Notes: generated by a model from the sequence alone, not told the origin. A DNA stretch of 64,000 bases from Anaerotignum sp. MB30-C6 (GCF_030908465.1 NZ_CP133078.1:2108001-2172000), one strand, 5' to 3'. Shown: positions 17,163-26,981, counted from the stretch's first letter. Made by a program: numbers and translations.

Positions 17163-19592
17163 TCACTCCACTCCACGGAAGAAATGCCCTTTCGTATTCC
17201 CCTTATCTCTCATTTCTTCCAAAAGGTTCCTTGTTTCAGTACTGATTTTTTTCGGGTCCTGGGTCATTTCTGCATAGGCCTTTGTAATTCTTGCCGCACG
17301 CCCCGCCCCTTCTTTTGTAAAGTCTAAACGTACACTGCCTGTTACACTTTCCAAAATTTCATCATAAAATTTCAGTGTAAATAAAGGCTTACTATTTAAA
17401 ATCGTACATACACAGCTTTCGCAATCGGTCATCAAAGGGAATTTCATTCCTTTTCTATCTCTCAAGAAATAAAGCTCTGTATTGTTTCTTTCGGAGCAAT
17501 AAAAATGCCCCTGTTTTCCACCCACATAATTGCCGATTGGACACTGCTGGGTTTTCATCAATGGTAAATAACCATATACAACCATTTCACAGTCCTGATC
17601 ACCCATGGTATTTATTTCTTGTAGGTTCGCCTCCACAGAAAGGCACACTGTATCTGCCCCTTGCTGTTTCCAAAAAGCCACGCCCTCTTCATTGATCACA
17701 TTTAAAGTATAATCCACGGTAATTTTTTTACCACTGTTTTTCACCATGCCGAACTGACCTGCTGAACGCACCAAGAAACCATCAACACCACTTTCTTTCA
17801 GGCGTTCAATCATGGCTTCTTCAATATCCTTTCGCCACTGTCTGCTGACTTTTGGTAAAGCAGCATATAGGCTAACCCCGAAACGGCGGCAAAGCTCCAA
17901 GGCAGAATCCAAATTCTTTTCCATCTCAGCAGAAGCCTCAAAATAAATCACTTTAAGATTTTTTGTGCCAACAATTGCATCAAGCTGCATAAAGTCCGAC
18001 ACCAAAGCATGAAGCTTTTTATGAAGTATATAAGGCTTTTTGCCTGTTTCCTCTTTATTGCTTGCCTCAATCTCTGGACGTTTTGATTTCTTAAGAATTG
18101 CCTCCTCCAAAGATTCAACGGCACTTCTTCTAAGTTGATTCAATGCGCCGATGCTGACAAAGATGTCGCTATCTACATCTAACTCTAAACTTTCCAAAAG
18201 GAATGAGGTTGCCCCCATTTTTTCCGCTTGTTGTTTTATCTTTTCTAATGGTGTAGGCTGATTTTCCGCCTCTTCCACTACATCCCCAGTAACATAAACA
18301 TTATTTCCACTCATATCCCAAAGCTGTAGAACCAAAGGCTGGCCTTTCTTAGCCTTTAACAATCCCCAAATAGACTTTTTCCTTGTATCTTTTTCCCATG
18401 TTTTACGAAGGGAATCATTCAAAGATTTTCCATAGGTACGATAAACAACATCATTCTTTTGAATATCCCCTTCCAAAGTCAAAGAAATTACTTCTCCTGC
18501 CTTGGATGCCTTGGAAATACTTGTCCCCACATGAGGGCCATTTGAAGTCCAAACCTCAATACCATCCCCAGGCACCAATGGCTCACGGGTACGGATGGTG
18601 ACACGGTTGTATTTTGGAAGATAACTGTCAACAAATCCAATCTTCAAGCCCCAAGTTTTAGGACGTTCCACACTCATCATATCCTGCCCACCAGCAGAGG
18701 TGTAGTACCCTTCGGTAAAGCCACCACGGTTAAAAAGCTGAGTCAAAGTTTTCATGTCCTCCAAGGAAACTTCATAATGCTCAGGATTTTCAAAGTACAA
18801 ATCAATATATTTTCTATAAATACCAGTTACCCCTGCTACATATTCAGGATTTTTCATTCGACCTTCAATTTTCAAAGAAGCAATGCCCGCCTCAATCAAC
18901 TGGGGCAAAATGGATACTGTCTGAATATCCTTTGGGGAAAGCAAGTAGCCTTCCTGTAATTTATTTTGGCCTTTATATAGGGTATACGGCAAACGGCAGG
19001 TTTGGGCACAACGACCACGGTTACCGCTTCTTCCACCCAAAACACTACTCATGATGCACTGACCAGAATAACTCACACACAATGCTCCATGAACAAAAGT
19101 TTCGATTTCAGCTTGGCTTTCGGATGTAATTTCTTGAATTTCATCCAAAGAAAGCTCACGGCTTAACACAATTTTAGAAAAACCCAAACTTTCCCAATAA
19201 CGCACATCCTCCAAAGAGTTTGCTGTCATCTGGGTGCTTGCATGAAGAGGAAAATCAGGGTATGTTTCCCGCACCATCTTCGCCGCACCACTATCTTGAA
19301 GAATTAAGGCATCAACACCCATTTTATACAGCTTTCCAATAAAACTGATAAAATCTTTTAATTCCTCATCTTTATACAATGTATTAACGGTTACATATAC
19401 TTTAACTCCCCTTAGGTGACAGTAATCGCAGGCTTCTTCCAGCTCCTCCAATGAAAAATTTCCAGCGTACTGTCTGGCACTAAAAAGCTTGCCTCCTAAA
19501 TATACGGCATCGCAACCATTGTTAACTGCCGCTTTCAAACTCTCCATGGAGCCTGCCGGAGCCAGTAATTCAGGCTTATTCCTTGCAGACAT
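17163..19592 (-). CDS. U32 peptidase-family protein (RlhA/YrrO type) with DUF3656
   Basis: This 809-residue protein has the U32 domain in its first 300 residues, starting PELLAPAGSMESLKAAVNNG. It contains the cysteine-rich GRSGNRGRCAQTCR segment, SLKIEGRMKNPEYVA, a middle DUF3656-like region, and a second cysteine set near the end (CPIGNY...C, CESCVC). Family members such as E. coli RlhA hydroxylate 23S rRNA C2501 rather than acting as proteases, and bind iron through such cysteines. AGGAG precedes the ATG. It heads the operon running into the SEDS and PBP genes. Confidence 0.88.
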   Translation of the reverse strand: MSARNKPELLAPAGSMESLKAAVNNGCDAVYLGGKLFSARQYAGNFSLEELEEACDYCHLRGVKVYVTVNTLYKDEELKDFISFIGKLYKMGVDALILQDSGAAKMVRETYPDFPLHASTQMTANSLEDVRYWESLGFSKIVLSRELSLDEIQEITSESQAEIETFVHGALCVSYSGQCIMSSVLGGRSGNRGRCAQTCRLPYTLYKGQNKLQEGYLLSPKDIQTVSILPQLIEAGIASLKIEGRMKNPEYVAGVTGIYRKYIDLYFENPEHYEVSLEDMKTLTQLFNRGGFTEGYYTSAGGQDMMSVERPKTWGLKIGFVDSYLPKYNRVTIRTREPLVPGDGIEVWTSNGPHVGTSISKASKAGEVISLTLEGDIQKNDVVYRTYGKSLNDSLRKTWEKDTRKKSIWGLLKAKKGQPLVLQLWDMSGNNVYVTGDVVEEAENQPTPLEKIKQQAEKMGATSFLLESLELDVDSDIFVSIGALNQLRRSAVESLEEAILKKSKRPEIEASNKEETGKKPYILHKKLHALVSDFMQLDAIVGTKNLKVIYFEASAEMEKNLDSALELCRRFGVSLYAALPKVSRQWRKDIEEAMIERLKESGVDGFLVRSAGQFGMVKNSGKKITVDYTLNVINEEGVAFWKQQGADTVCLSVEANLQEINTMGDQDCEMVVYGYLPLMKTQQCPIGNYVGGKQGHFYCSERNNTELYFLRDRKGMKFPLMTDCESCVCTILNSKPLFTLKFYDEILESVTGSVRLDFTKEGAGRAARITKAYAEMTQDPKKISTETRNLLEEMRDKGNTKGHFFRGVE

Positions 19593-19797
19593 ATTTCATT
19601 CTCCTCTCTTCTTTACGGGTTCATTTTATAAAAACATCAAATACTTCTTTTAATATTAATGAACCACACCTTATCTAGTTTATTCGTATTTTTTGAAAAC
19701 CCAAACAGACGAAACGGTATTCATAACACCCCTTAAAAAACTTCCATAGAAAAATAACCCGTCGTCTACTTTTCTATTATTACCAAAAAAAGCAAAT

Positions 19798-19826
19798 CAC
19801 CTTTCGCTTTTTAAAAACGAAAGGCT
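19798..19826 (-). terminator. Probable terminator of zapA
   Basis: Read leftwards, CCTTTCG and CGAAAGG pair around an 11-nt loop. A run of seven T follows, but only after about 8 nt, so the signal is weaker than most here. Confidence 0.45.
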
Positions 19827-19830
19827 TTTC

Positions 19831-20388
19831 TTACTTTTTGCGGTATTTTTCCCGAATGGCTTTTCTTGTCATAGCCTTTTCGGCTTGTCCACCTTTTAAC
19901 CCCATGGGGTAGTGTTGGGGCTGTGGCTCCTGGTTATGGTTGTCCTCTTCTGGTTTTCCTTCCGCTACAAGGTTTTTTTCCTGTTGGGAAGTTTGCTCCT
20001 CTTCTTTCAACCCTGCAGCCTCTGCCGCCTGTTGTTCTCCTTGGGCTAGCTTCTCTTTTAGCTCATCTAACTGCCCTTTCACTTCTTCAAGCTCTGCTTT
20101 GGTTTCATCCATCTGTGGAATTAAGTGTTCTAACCTTGTACTTAAACCTAAGTTTCGGCCTTCCAGCTCTGCATTTTTTTCTTTTTCCTTAAAGTAATCG
20201 TCAGCCACATTCAAAGCCGCCAAAACATAGGCAAGGCTCGTGTCCATTTTAACCGCAACTGCATTTTTACGAATTTCCATTATTTTTTCGTCTATGTACG
20301 TAGCCACAGCCCGCATATGTACTTCCGTTTCATCTCCCACCAACGTAAAGGACTTTCCATCAATGGAAATCTTTATTTTGTTCTTCAA
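19831..20388 (-). CDS. zapA: Cell division protein ZapA
   Basis: ZapA cross-links FtsZ protofilaments at the division ring. The 185-residue protein has the conserved N-terminal ZapA domain (KISIDGKSFTLVGDE, then YIDEKIMEI and AYVLAALNVADDYFK), a long coiled coil (about residues 65-125), and a low-complexity charged tail rich in Glu and Gln ending in a basic KAIREKYRKK. The tail makes it roughly twice the size of B. subtilis ZapA, as in many clostridia. It is separated by about 240 nt from the U32 gene. Confidence 0.9.
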   Translation of the reverse strand: MKNKIKISIDGKSFTLVGDETEVHMRAVATYIDEKIMEIRKNAVAVKMDTSLAYVLAALNVADDYFKEKEKNAELEGRNLGLSTRLEHLIPQMDETKAELEEVKGQLDELKEKLAQGEQQAAEAAGLKEEEQTSQQEKNLVAEGKPEEDNHNQEPQPQHYPMGLKGGQAEKAMTRKAIREKYRKK

Positions 20389-20816
20389 AAAACTTACACT
20401 CCTCTCTGCCCTTTACAATATGATTCAAAAAATCCAATACGCCATCATAACCCAAGAAATGATTACCATGGTCAAGATTATTTAGAAATCACTCTATTAT
20501 AATACTTGTAGCCCACTCATTTACACCTCTATTTACACAGGGCTTTCTCTGCAAAGGTGCTTCCCAAAAATCCCTATTCAGCAGGGAGTCATTCAAGAAA
20601 AGGGAACTACAAAGTGCCTCTCATACTTTCTTTGATCTATTTTCGTATTTCACGGAAGCTATTTTCATATCCCAAAAGTATTCTCTTATGGGAACATATA
20701 GCTTTCGTAATTATATCATATCTATTGCTGGTAAGGAATGTTTTTTTGCAATAAAAACAGCCTCTTGGCAAGGTTTCCCCCACCAAAAGGCCGTCAAAAT
20801 CTCATTAATTATGAAA
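20389..20816. other. Intergenic region upstream of zapA and downstream of the oxidoreductase operon
   Basis: No gene is supported; short frames on both strands have no ribosome-binding sites. Read leftwards, TATAAT near 20502 with TGTAAA 18 nt ahead could be a zapA promoter. No clear terminator for the oxidoreductase operon is visible. Confidence 0.3.
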
Positions 20817-21371
20817 TTATTTGTTGTTTTTTGCAAATTCAAAGCCCATTTCAAAAGCTTTTTTGTTATTAGGGATGAACTTTGCTTTCGCACCACCAAA
20901 TACATGTGTGAATGCATCATCAATGCTTTCAATTTTTACAGAACCGGTTGCCTGGATAACAGCACCCAAAAGAATAATGTTGGCCAATTTTGCACTGCCA
21001 AATTCCTGAGTAGCCATTGTATTTGCAGGAACATCTAAAACACGGATGTCTGCTCTGTCTTCTTTCAAAGAAGCCAAGTCGGAATTCACAACCAAAGCCC
21101 CACCTTTTGCAAGAATGCCCACAAATTTATCCAAAGAAGGCTGATTCATAGCAATTACGCAATTTGCATCGCTGGTAATTACAGGAGAGCCGATGGGTTC
21201 ATCAGATACGATTACATGGCAGTTCGCTGTACCACCACGCATTTCAGGGCCGTAAGAAGGACACCATGAAACTTCATGACCTTCCAACATACCTGCGTAA
21301 GCCAAAATTTTACCCATAGAAAGAGTACCCTGGCCACCAAAGCCTGCACAACAAATTCTCTGTGTATTCAT
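20817..21371 (-). CDS. 2-oxoacid:ferredoxin oxidoreductase, gamma subunit
   Basis: This 184-residue gamma subunit carries the CoA-binding domain of the four-subunit 2-oxoacid:ferredoxin oxidoreductases. It begins with the typical [15 protein letters not shown] and has the [15 protein letters not shown] motif near residue 50. The ATG at 21371 is set by GGAGGG at 11 nt. It is the last gene of the operon and follows the beta-subunit stop by one nucleotide. Substrate choice (2-oxoisovalerate, 2-oxoglutarate or another) cannot be settled from this subunit. Confidence 0.92.
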   Translation of the reverse strand: MNTQRICCAGFGGQGTLSMGKILAYAGMLEGHEVSWCPSYGPEMRGGTANCHVIVSDEPIGSPVITSDANCVIAMNQPSLDKFVGILAKGGALVVNSDLASLKEDRADIRVLDVPANTMATQEFGSAKLANIILLGAVIQATGSVKIESIDDAFTHVFGGAKAKFIPNNKKAFEMGFEFAKNNK

Positions 21372-21372
21372 A

Positions 21373-22125
21373 TTATTTGCCCTCCTCTGCAGTGATATCC
21401 TTGAAAACGCCAAGAGGATAGTAAGGGATCATTTTTTCTCTTACAAATTCCATAGCTTTTACGGGTGTCAGACCCCAGTTTGTAGGGCATGTGGAAACAA
21501 CTTCAACAAATGTGAAGCCAAGGCCCTGTTTCTGGATTTCCAAAGCTTTTCTGATTGCTTTTTTCGCCTGTGTAACCTGAGCAGGTGTGGAAACACTTAC
21601 TCTTTCGATGTAAGCTGGACCATCCAAAGTTGCTAACATTTCGCTAACACGGATAGGGTTACCGTTAATCTGAGGGTCACGACCAGCCTTCGCTGTTGTA
21701 GCCTTCATACCAGGCAAAGTTGTAGGAGCCATCTGGCCGCCTGTCATACCGTAAATACCGTTGTTAATGAAAACTGTTGTGATCTTTTCGCCTCTTGCAG
21801 CCGCATGAACGATTTCTGCAGTACCGATAGAAGCAAGGTCACCGTCGCCCTGATAGGTAAGAACCACTTTATCAGGATGTACTCTTTTAATGCCTGTTGC
21901 AGTAGCGGGAGCACGACCGTGAGCACACTGAATCGCATCGAAGTTGAAGTATTTGTTTGCGAATACCGCACAGCCAACTGGTACAGCCACAATTGCGTTT
22001 TTGTCATCGTTCATTTCTTCTAATACTTCTGCTACAAGTCTGTGAACAATACCGTGTGCACAACCAGGACAATAATGCAATTTTATATCAGTTAAAGCTC
22101 TTGTTTTTTGAAATACAACTGCCAT
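21373..22125 (-). CDS. 2-oxoacid:ferredoxin oxidoreductase, beta subunit (TPP-binding)
   Basis: This 250-residue thiamine-diphosphate subunit decarboxylates the 2-oxoacid. It has a family cysteine in YCPGCAHG near the N-terminus, the TPP/Mg motif GDGDLASIGTAEIVHAAARG near residue 90 followed by NNGIYGMTGGQ, and a C-terminal EVVSTCPTNWG. The start overlaps the last base of the alpha-subunit stop. VorA and KorB proteins share these motifs. In a valine- or alanine-fermenting relative, VorA is attractive. Confidence 0.93.
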   Translation of the reverse strand: MAVVFQKTRALTDIKLHYCPGCAHGIVHRLVAEVLEEMNDDKNAIVAVPVGCAVFANKYFNFDAIQCAHGRAPATATGIKRVHPDKVVLTYQGDGDLASIGTAEIVHAAARGEKITTVFINNGIYGMTGGQMAPTTLPGMKATTAKAGRDPQINGNPIRVSEMLATLDGPAYIERVSVSTPAQVTQAKKAIRKALEIQKQGLGFTFVEVVSTCPTNWGLTPVKAMEFVREKMIPYYPLGVFKDITAEEGK

Positions 22126-23183
22126 TATTTGTCACCTCCCATAACTTTTTTGCCAAATTCAACGATTTCATCTACCGCAGGAACGATACCGCCTGTTCTG
22201 CCATAGAATTCAACTTTATTTTTGTCATTACATGCATAAGCAACATCCTGAACCATCTGGCCCATACTCATTTCAACGTCAAGATATTTTTTGATGTTCT
22301 TATCCCATTTATCAAAAGCTTTTTGAGGGAAAGGCCACAATGTTTTCGGTCTAATCATACCTACTTTGTAACCTTCTTCTCTTAAATAGCCGATTGCTGT
22401 TCTTACAATTCTGGAGGATGTACCGTAGGAAACGAAAGCATATTCTGCGTCGTCCATCAAATAGTCTTCCCAAGCCTGTTCGTTTGCTTCGATTTTAGCA
22501 TATTTTTCGAAATGTCTCTTATTCCAAGCTTCACATTCAGCAGCTTCGATAACCAAGTTTTCTACCATATGCTTTTCGCCTTCGCCCTTACCTGTTAATG
22601 CCCAAGTTTTAGGAGGCAATTCTTTTTTGCAAACGTAGTTAAATTCAACAGGTTCCATCATCTGACCAATCAAACCGTCAGCCAAAATGATAACAGGTGT
22701 ACCATAGTAGTCAGCCAAATCGAAAGCTTCCATTACCATGTTAACTGCTTCCTGAACGGATGCAGGAGCTAAAACGATATCATGGTAGTCACCGTTAGAG
22801 CCACCTTTTACTGTCATGTTATAGTCAGCCTGACCAGGCTGAATTGTACCCAAACCAGGGCCGCCACGCATCATGTTGATGATAACAGCAGGCAAACCTG
22901 CGTTGGAAATGTAGCCGATACCTTCTTGTTTCAAAGCAATACCGGGGGAAGAAGAACTTGTCAAAACACGTGCGCCTGCACCAGCTGCACCATAAACCAT
23001 ATTGATTGCCGCAACTTCAGACTCAGCCTGAACAAAAACGCCACCAACCTTGGGTAATTCACTAGATAAATATTCTGGTACTTCGCTCTGAGGAGTAATA
23101 GGATAGCCGAAAAAATATCTGCAACCTGCCTCAATCGCTGCTTTACCAACTGCTTCGTTGCCTTTCATTAAAACTTTTGCCAT
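22125..23183 (-). CDS. 2-oxoacid:ferredoxin oxidoreductase, alpha subunit (VorB-like)
   Basis: This 352-residue alpha subunit has the pyrimidine-binding N-terminal domain with GNEAVGKAAIEAGCRYFFGYPITPQSE split by the usual insertion, an ESEVAAINMVYGAAGAG segment near residue 60, and TSSSSPGIALKQEGIGY after it. It contacts TPP in the neighbouring beta subunit. The ATG at 23183 follows GGAGGAAAA; a longer frame upstream overlaps the ferredoxin gene and is not used. The order ferredoxin-alpha-beta-gamma is that of vor/kor clusters. Confidence 0.93.
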   Translation of the reverse strand: MAKVLMKGNEAVGKAAIEAGCRYFFGYPITPQSEVPEYLSSELPKVGGVFVQAESEVAAINMVYGAAGAGARVLTSSSSPGIALKQEGIGYISNAGLPAVIINMMRGGPGLGTIQPGQADYNMTVKGGSNGDYHDIVLAPASVQEAVNMVMEAFDLADYYGTPVIILADGLIGQMMEPVEFNYVCKKELPPKTWALTGKGEGEKHMVENLVIEAAECEAWNKRHFEKYAKIEANEQAWEDYLMDDAEYAFVSYGTSSRIVRTAIGYLREEGYKVGMIRPKTLWPFPQKAFDKWDKNIKKYLDVEMSMGQMVQDVAYACNDKNKVEFYGRTGGIVPAVDEIVEFGKKVMGGDK

Positions 23184-23200
23184 TGAATTTTCCTCCTCTC

Positions 23201-23416
23201 TTAATCGAGCTTTTCTACTGTGATTGCGCAGTCTGGACACATCTTTGCACAAGCTGTGCAAGCGATACAGTCATCGTTAACTGGTTCTGCAGGGTTGTAG
23301 CCTGCAGCGTTGATTTTTGTCTCAGAAAGTTTTAATACATGCTTGGGACAGACAGACACACAAAGTTCGCAGCCCTTACAGATCATCTCATCGATCGTTA
23401 CTTTACCTTTTGCCAT
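23201..23416 (-). CDS. 2-oxoacid:ferredoxin oxidoreductase, ferredoxin-like delta subunit
   Basis: This 71-residue two-cluster ferredoxin has two CxxCxxCxxxCP sets (about residues 14-24 and 50-60), each placed to bind a [4Fe-4S] cluster. It carries electrons from the TPP site to soluble ferredoxin. GGAGGTG precedes the ATG. It lies 17 nt ahead of the alpha-subunit gene and is the first oxidoreductase gene after the P-loop ATPase. Confidence 0.93.
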   Translation of the reverse strand: MAKGKVTIDEMICKGCELCVSVCPKHVLKLSETKINAAGYNPAEPVNDDCIACTACAKMCPDCAITVEKLD

Positions 23417-23444
23417 TCAAATACACCTCCATAAATATTTAAAT

Positions 23445-24122
23445 TTACATCCAGGTTTTTCTCATATAAAACTTCATAGGGAACAACTCCCCGGCTAGCC
23501 CAAGCGGCACGCTCTCTGTCATTAGTTCCTCAACATAAGAAACATACCTTACAGGGACACCTGTACGTTTTGTTACTTCTTTCAAAACGGTATCCCCATC
23601 CAACAGGCACTGCGCATTGGTCTCCCGAATCAGGTTTGTGTTGTTAATGAAGCCAGTCACTTTTAGCCCTGCCGAACACTCGAGCTTCTCCATCTGCTCA
23701 ATAATACCCTCAGGTGTGGACGTGCTGGGACGATAGGTATTGACTACCATAAAAAAATCTACTTCCGCAGGGTCTAAAATTGGTTTTAAACGGCCCAGCA
23801 CCTTCGTGCCGACGTCATTGCCCCCCAAATCAACGATGTAGTCGAAACTACGCTCGCGTGCCGGCATAGTCATAGCCGCAGAAACTGCAGGTACATCCAG
23901 CCCATCCCCCTCTATCGAAGAGGAAATGACCATAATACCTGCCTTCTCCATTTCTCGCTTTTTTTCCCTTGAACGGAAATAAACATTTACGATATCCAAA
24001 TCGGCAATGGCGACCTTCCGGCCTTGTTGACTGAGCTTCATGGTATAGTTCACCGCAAACTCTGTTTTGCCACTACCGTAGTGACCTGTAATAATACGAA
24101 CTCTTTTATCATCAGTGATCAT
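23445..24122 (-). CDS. P-loop ATP-binding protein (CobQ/MinD-like) linked to the oxidoreductase operon
   Basis: This 225-residue P-loop protein has Walker A GHYGSGKTE near residue 15, an ADLDIVNVYFRSREK segment resembling switch I of MinD/CobB proteins, and DYIVDLGGNDVG as Walker B/switch II. It has no membrane helix. The ATG at 24122 is chosen because AGAGG sits 8 nt ahead; the in-frame GTG upstream overlaps that site. It is the first gene of the unit that continues into the ferredoxin and alpha subunits, so a role in maturing or regulating the oxidoreductase is a fair guess. I know no characterised homologue. Confidence 0.75.
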   Translation of the reverse strand: MITDDKRVRIITGHYGSGKTEFAVNYTMKLSQQGRKVAIADLDIVNVYFRSREKKREMEKAGIMVISSSIEGDGLDVPAVSAAMTMPARERSFDYIVDLGGNDVGTKVLGRLKPILDPAEVDFFMVVNTYRPSTSTPEGIIEQMEKLECSAGLKVTGFINNTNLIRETNAQCLLDGDTVLKEVTKRTGVPVRYVSYVEELMTESVPLGLAGELFPMKFYMRKTWM

Positions 24123-24200
24123 CGCATTCACCTCTATTTTTCAAATACGCACTGAATTTTGTATTAAAAAATGTGCATTATGTATAAATGCAGCATTTTT

Positions 24201-24277
24201 TTGTTTAATATAAACAAAAAAAACACCCATTCATATTTTTATTTAATTGATAAATAAACAACTGCCTCTGTTTATTT
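24201..24277 (-). promoter_or_regulatory. Two palindromic operator-like sites with TGTTTA half-sites
   Basis: Site 1 is 24252-24277: AAATAAACA, 8 nt, TGTTTATTT, starting about where transcription should begin. Site 2 is 24201-24217: TTGTTTA, ATA, TAAACAA, about 60 nt into the leader. They share TGTTTA/TAAACA half-sites but have different spacing. They resemble the Rex consensus (TTGTTAA, 4 nt, TTAACAA) only loosely. The position suits a repressor. Confidence 0.5.
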
Positions 24278-24283
24278 GTATAC

Positions 24284-24312
24284 ATTATAGCGCATCCACA
24301 TCCCTTTTGCAA
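24284..24312 (-). promoter_or_regulatory. Promoter of the ATPase/2-oxoacid oxidoreductase operon
   Basis: Read leftwards there is TTGCAA, a 17-nt spacer and TATAAT. The start would be near 24277, giving a leader of about 155 nt. Confidence 0.75.
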
Positions 24313-24514
24313 GATTATCGGTTATATTTTTCCCAAGTTCATCAAAAAATACATTCTTTAACTTTATTTTCTCCTTAAAAAAAATACCATACTGCAAAGC
24401 ATTTGTCTATTATAGATATTCCCCAGTATTTTTTAATATTTTTTTTATAATTTTTTATATTTGTCCTACAACGTCCTTGCTTTGTTTGGAATTCCTTTAA
24501 CACTTGATACTTCC

Positions 24515-24567
24515 GCAAAAAAACCCTGTTCCTCTCAAAAAAAATTAAGAAAAAAGCAGGGTTTTTG
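24515..24567 (-). terminator. Terminator of the glutamine synthetase gene
   Basis: Read leftwards, AAAAACCCTG and CAGGGTTTTT pair around a 28-nt A/T-rich loop, followed by more T. It starts about 32 nt after the stop. Confidence 0.7.
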
Positions 24568-24598
24568 TAAAAATATTTAACGTTGTCTTACAAGATGA

Positions 24599-26707
24599 TT
24601 ATATGTTATATAATAATTCTCCATAGGTAGGGAAAGGCCATGCCTTTTGATCTACCAAAAATTCCAGCCTATCCGCAGGCGCTCGCAACTGTTCCATGGC
24701 CGCAAAAACATAATCACGATAGAATACTGCTTGTGAACGGCTATTTCCTTTCAGCTTCGACGCTTCTTGGATTACTTCTGCCAAATGTTTTAAGGCTTCA
24801 TGGAAAGCTTTGATGTTTTCATTGATTTCTTGCAACAGTTCTTCCTCTACACATACATCAAAACCAGCGGTCTTCAGTGCTGTATAAGAAGTAGCTACCC
24901 CTCCTGCGTATTTCACAATGGCAGGGCGAATCTGCTTAGAGGCAATATCAATCATTGCCCTTGCCTCTATATTAATCTGTTTAATATAAGCCTCATACAT
25001 AATCTCCGAACGAGACTGCAATTCCAAACGGCTCAATACTTTATGACGTTCAAATAATGCAACAGATTTTTCCTCCACCAAGTAAGGAATGGAATCCACC
25101 ATATTCGTAATGTTACTAAGACCCCTATGTTCCGCCTCGTTTACCCACTCATCGGAGTAACCATTGCCATCAAATATAATACGCTTATGGTCTGTATAAG
25201 TTTTGCGAATCAATTCATGCACCACCGTATTAAAGTCATCCGCCTTTTCTAATTCATCGGCAAAGTCTTCCAAAACATCGGCAACAATGGTATTTAAAAC
25301 AAAGTTAGGTCCGGAAATGGAGCCTGAGGAAGGGGGCATACGGAACTCAAACTTGTTCCCTGTAAAGGCAAAAGGAGAGGTTCTGTTTCTATCCGTTGCA
25401 TCTCTTTTCAAGTAAGGCAGTGTGTTTACACCTACCCGCATTTTTCCGCCCTGTATGCAACTGGTCGCTCCACCATGTTCAATCTGGTCAAAAATATCCA
25501 AAAGCTGATCCCCAAGGAAAATAGAGATAATGGCAGGAGGTGCTTCTTGCTTACCTAATCGGTGATCATTCCCAGGGTTTGCCGCCGCCAAACGCAACAA
25601 CTCGGCATACTGATCCACACCTTTAATAATGGCAGTCAAAAACACCAAGAATTGTGCATTTTCGTGGGGGGTTTTGCCGGGATCCAAAAGATTTTGTCCG
25701 TCATCCGTTCCTAAAGACCAGTTATTATGCTTGCCACTGCCATTTACCCCTGCAAAGGGCTTCTCATGGAGTAAACAAGCCAAGTTGTGATGACCAGCGA
25801 TACGTTTCATGGCCTCCATAATTAGCTGATTATGGTCAGCAGCACGGTTACAATCGTCATAAATAGGTGCAAGTTCATGCTGTGCAGGTGCTACTTCGTT
25901 ATGCTGTGTTTTTGCCGAGACACCTAACTTCCATAGCTCTATATTTAATTCTCGCATAAAGCAAGCAATTCTTTCTTTGATGCTGCCGTAATAATGATCA
26001 TCTAACTCCTGACCCTTTGGCGGTGCCGCTCCAAAAAGAGTTCTGCCTGTAAAAATCAAGTCTTTCCTCTGATTATATAAATTGCGGTCGATTAGGAAAT
26101 ATTCCTGCTCTGCCCCAGAATATACATTCACTTTCTTTGCAGTTGTGTTGCCAAATAGATGCAAAATACGCATGGCCTGCTTAGAAACGGCTTCTACGGA
26201 ACGCAGTAAAGGCGTCTTTTTATCTAAAGCTTCCCCTGTATAGGAACAAAAAGCCGTAGGGATATATAAGGTAATACCCGCCGCATCCTGTCTTAAAAAT
26301 GCAGGTGAGGTGCAGTCCCAAGCGGTATATCCCCTTGCCTCGAAAGTTGCACGCAGGCCGCCAGAGGGGAAAGAAGACGCATCTGACTCTCCTTTGATTA
26401 ACTCCTTGCCGGAAAACTCCATAATGGCCTTCCCATTGCTTGGAGGCGCCAAAAAAGAATCATGCTTTTCTGCGGTAATGCCCGTCATTGGCTGAAACCA
26501 GTGAGTATAGTGGGTTGCACCCCTTTCCACCGCCCAATCCTTCATGGCATTTGCAATGATATCTGCAATTGAAGAATTTAACATTTCACCTTTTTCAATG
26601 GTGTTTTTTAACTCTTTATACACATGCTTTGGCAAATGTTCACGCATCATTGCGTCATTGAAAACATTTATGCCGAAAATTTCGGGTATAGAAATTTTTT
26701 CGTACAT
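24599..26707 (-). CDS. glnN: Glutamine synthetase, type III
   Basis: The 702-residue protein is a GSIII, the large dodecameric glutamine synthetase of Bacteroides, cyanobacteria and clostridia; it makes glutamine from glutamate, ammonia and ATP. The N-terminal GSIII domain starts [11 protein letters not shown]. Catalytic signatures include [19 protein letters not shown] near 95-115, GAEQEYFL near 200, [12 protein letters not shown] near 265, and [10 protein letters not shown] near 325. GAAAGG lies ahead of the ATG. It is monocistronic, with its own promoter and terminator. Confidence 0.96.
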   Translation of the reverse strand: MYEKISIPEIFGINVFNDAMMREHLPKHVYKELKNTIEKGEMLNSSIADIIANAMKDWAVERGATHYTHWFQPMTGITAEKHDSFLAPPSNGKAIMEFSGKELIKGESDASSFPSGGLRATFEARGYTAWDCTSPAFLRQDAAGITLYIPTAFCSYTGEALDKKTPLLRSVEAVSKQAMRILHLFGNTTAKKVNVYSGAEQEYFLIDRNLYNQRKDLIFTGRTLFGAAPPKGQELDDHYYGSIKERIACFMRELNIELWKLGVSAKTQHNEVAPAQHELAPIYDDCNRAADHNQLIMEAMKRIAGHHNLACLLHEKPFAGVNGSGKHNNWSLGTDDGQNLLDPGKTPHENAQFLVFLTAIIKGVDQYAELLRLAAANPGNDHRLGKQEAPPAIISIFLGDQLLDIFDQIEHGGATSCIQGGKMRVGVNTLPYLKRDATDRNRTSPFAFTGNKFEFRMPPSSGSISGPNFVLNTIVADVLEDFADELEKADDFNTVVHELIRKTYTDHKRIIFDGNGYSDEWVNEAEHRGLSNITNMVDSIPYLVEEKSVALFERHKVLSRLELQSRSEIMYEAYIKQINIEARAMIDIASKQIRPAIVKYAGGVATSYTALKTAGFDVCVEEELLQEINENIKAFHEALKHLAEVIQEASKLKGNSRSQAVFYRDYVFAAMEQLRAPADRLEFLVDQKAWPFPTYGELLYNI

Positions 26708-26848
26708 ACACTAGTCCTTTCTTGGATAACTTTCATCCTTCTGCTGAATTTTACCATAACTTTTATTATACAGACGCCTGAAAGGTTTTGCAACGCTTTT
26801 GCCCTTGGCTCTTTAGAGAAATCCCATCCTTGATTCAATTATTTTTTT

Positions 26849-26876
26849 TCTATATCATACAAATTTTTTATGCCAA
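26849..26876 (-). promoter_or_regulatory. Candidate promoter of glnN
   Basis: Read leftwards there is TTGGCA, a 16-nt spacer and TATAGA, giving a leader of about 135 nt. It is not a perfect promoter. No NtrC- or GlnR-type site is obvious. Confidence 0.45.
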
Positions 26877-26952
26877 TCCTTTTTACTTATACACTTTTTT
26901 TGTATCACAAAAAATATAAAACGCACATTCGTACATTAGTACAATTTTACCA

Positions 26953-26981
26953 TTGATAAAGAACGTTAGTTCTGATATAGT
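26953..26981 (+). promoter_or_regulatory. lexA box: Promoter with an embedded LexA (SOS) box
   Basis: TTGATA, a 17-nt spacer and TATAGT form a good + strand promoter. The spacer holds GAAC-GTTA-GTTC (26961-26972), which matches the Gram-positive LexA/DinR core GAAC-N4-GTTC exactly and would block the promoter when bound. The only gene downstream is the 87-residue protein at 27014. Confidence 0.7.

Larger units (their letters stand above)
24123..24514. other. AT-rich upstream region of the oxidoreductase operon
   Basis: No gene is visible. The right part (24320-24510) is almost pure A/T. The left part holds the promoter and the two inverted repeats listed separately. Confidence 0.5.

Noticed and set aside
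17163-19592. True collagenase/protease role for the U32 protein
   Set aside because: The family name is historical. The cysteine sets and DUF3656 match RlhA-type rRNA hydroxylation factors better.
24201-24217. Exact Rex operator at the 2-oxoacid oxidoreductase promoter
   Set aside because: TTGTTTA-ATA-TAAACAA has a 3-nt instead of 4-nt spacer and differs from TTGTTAA in each half, so the Rex label is not supported.
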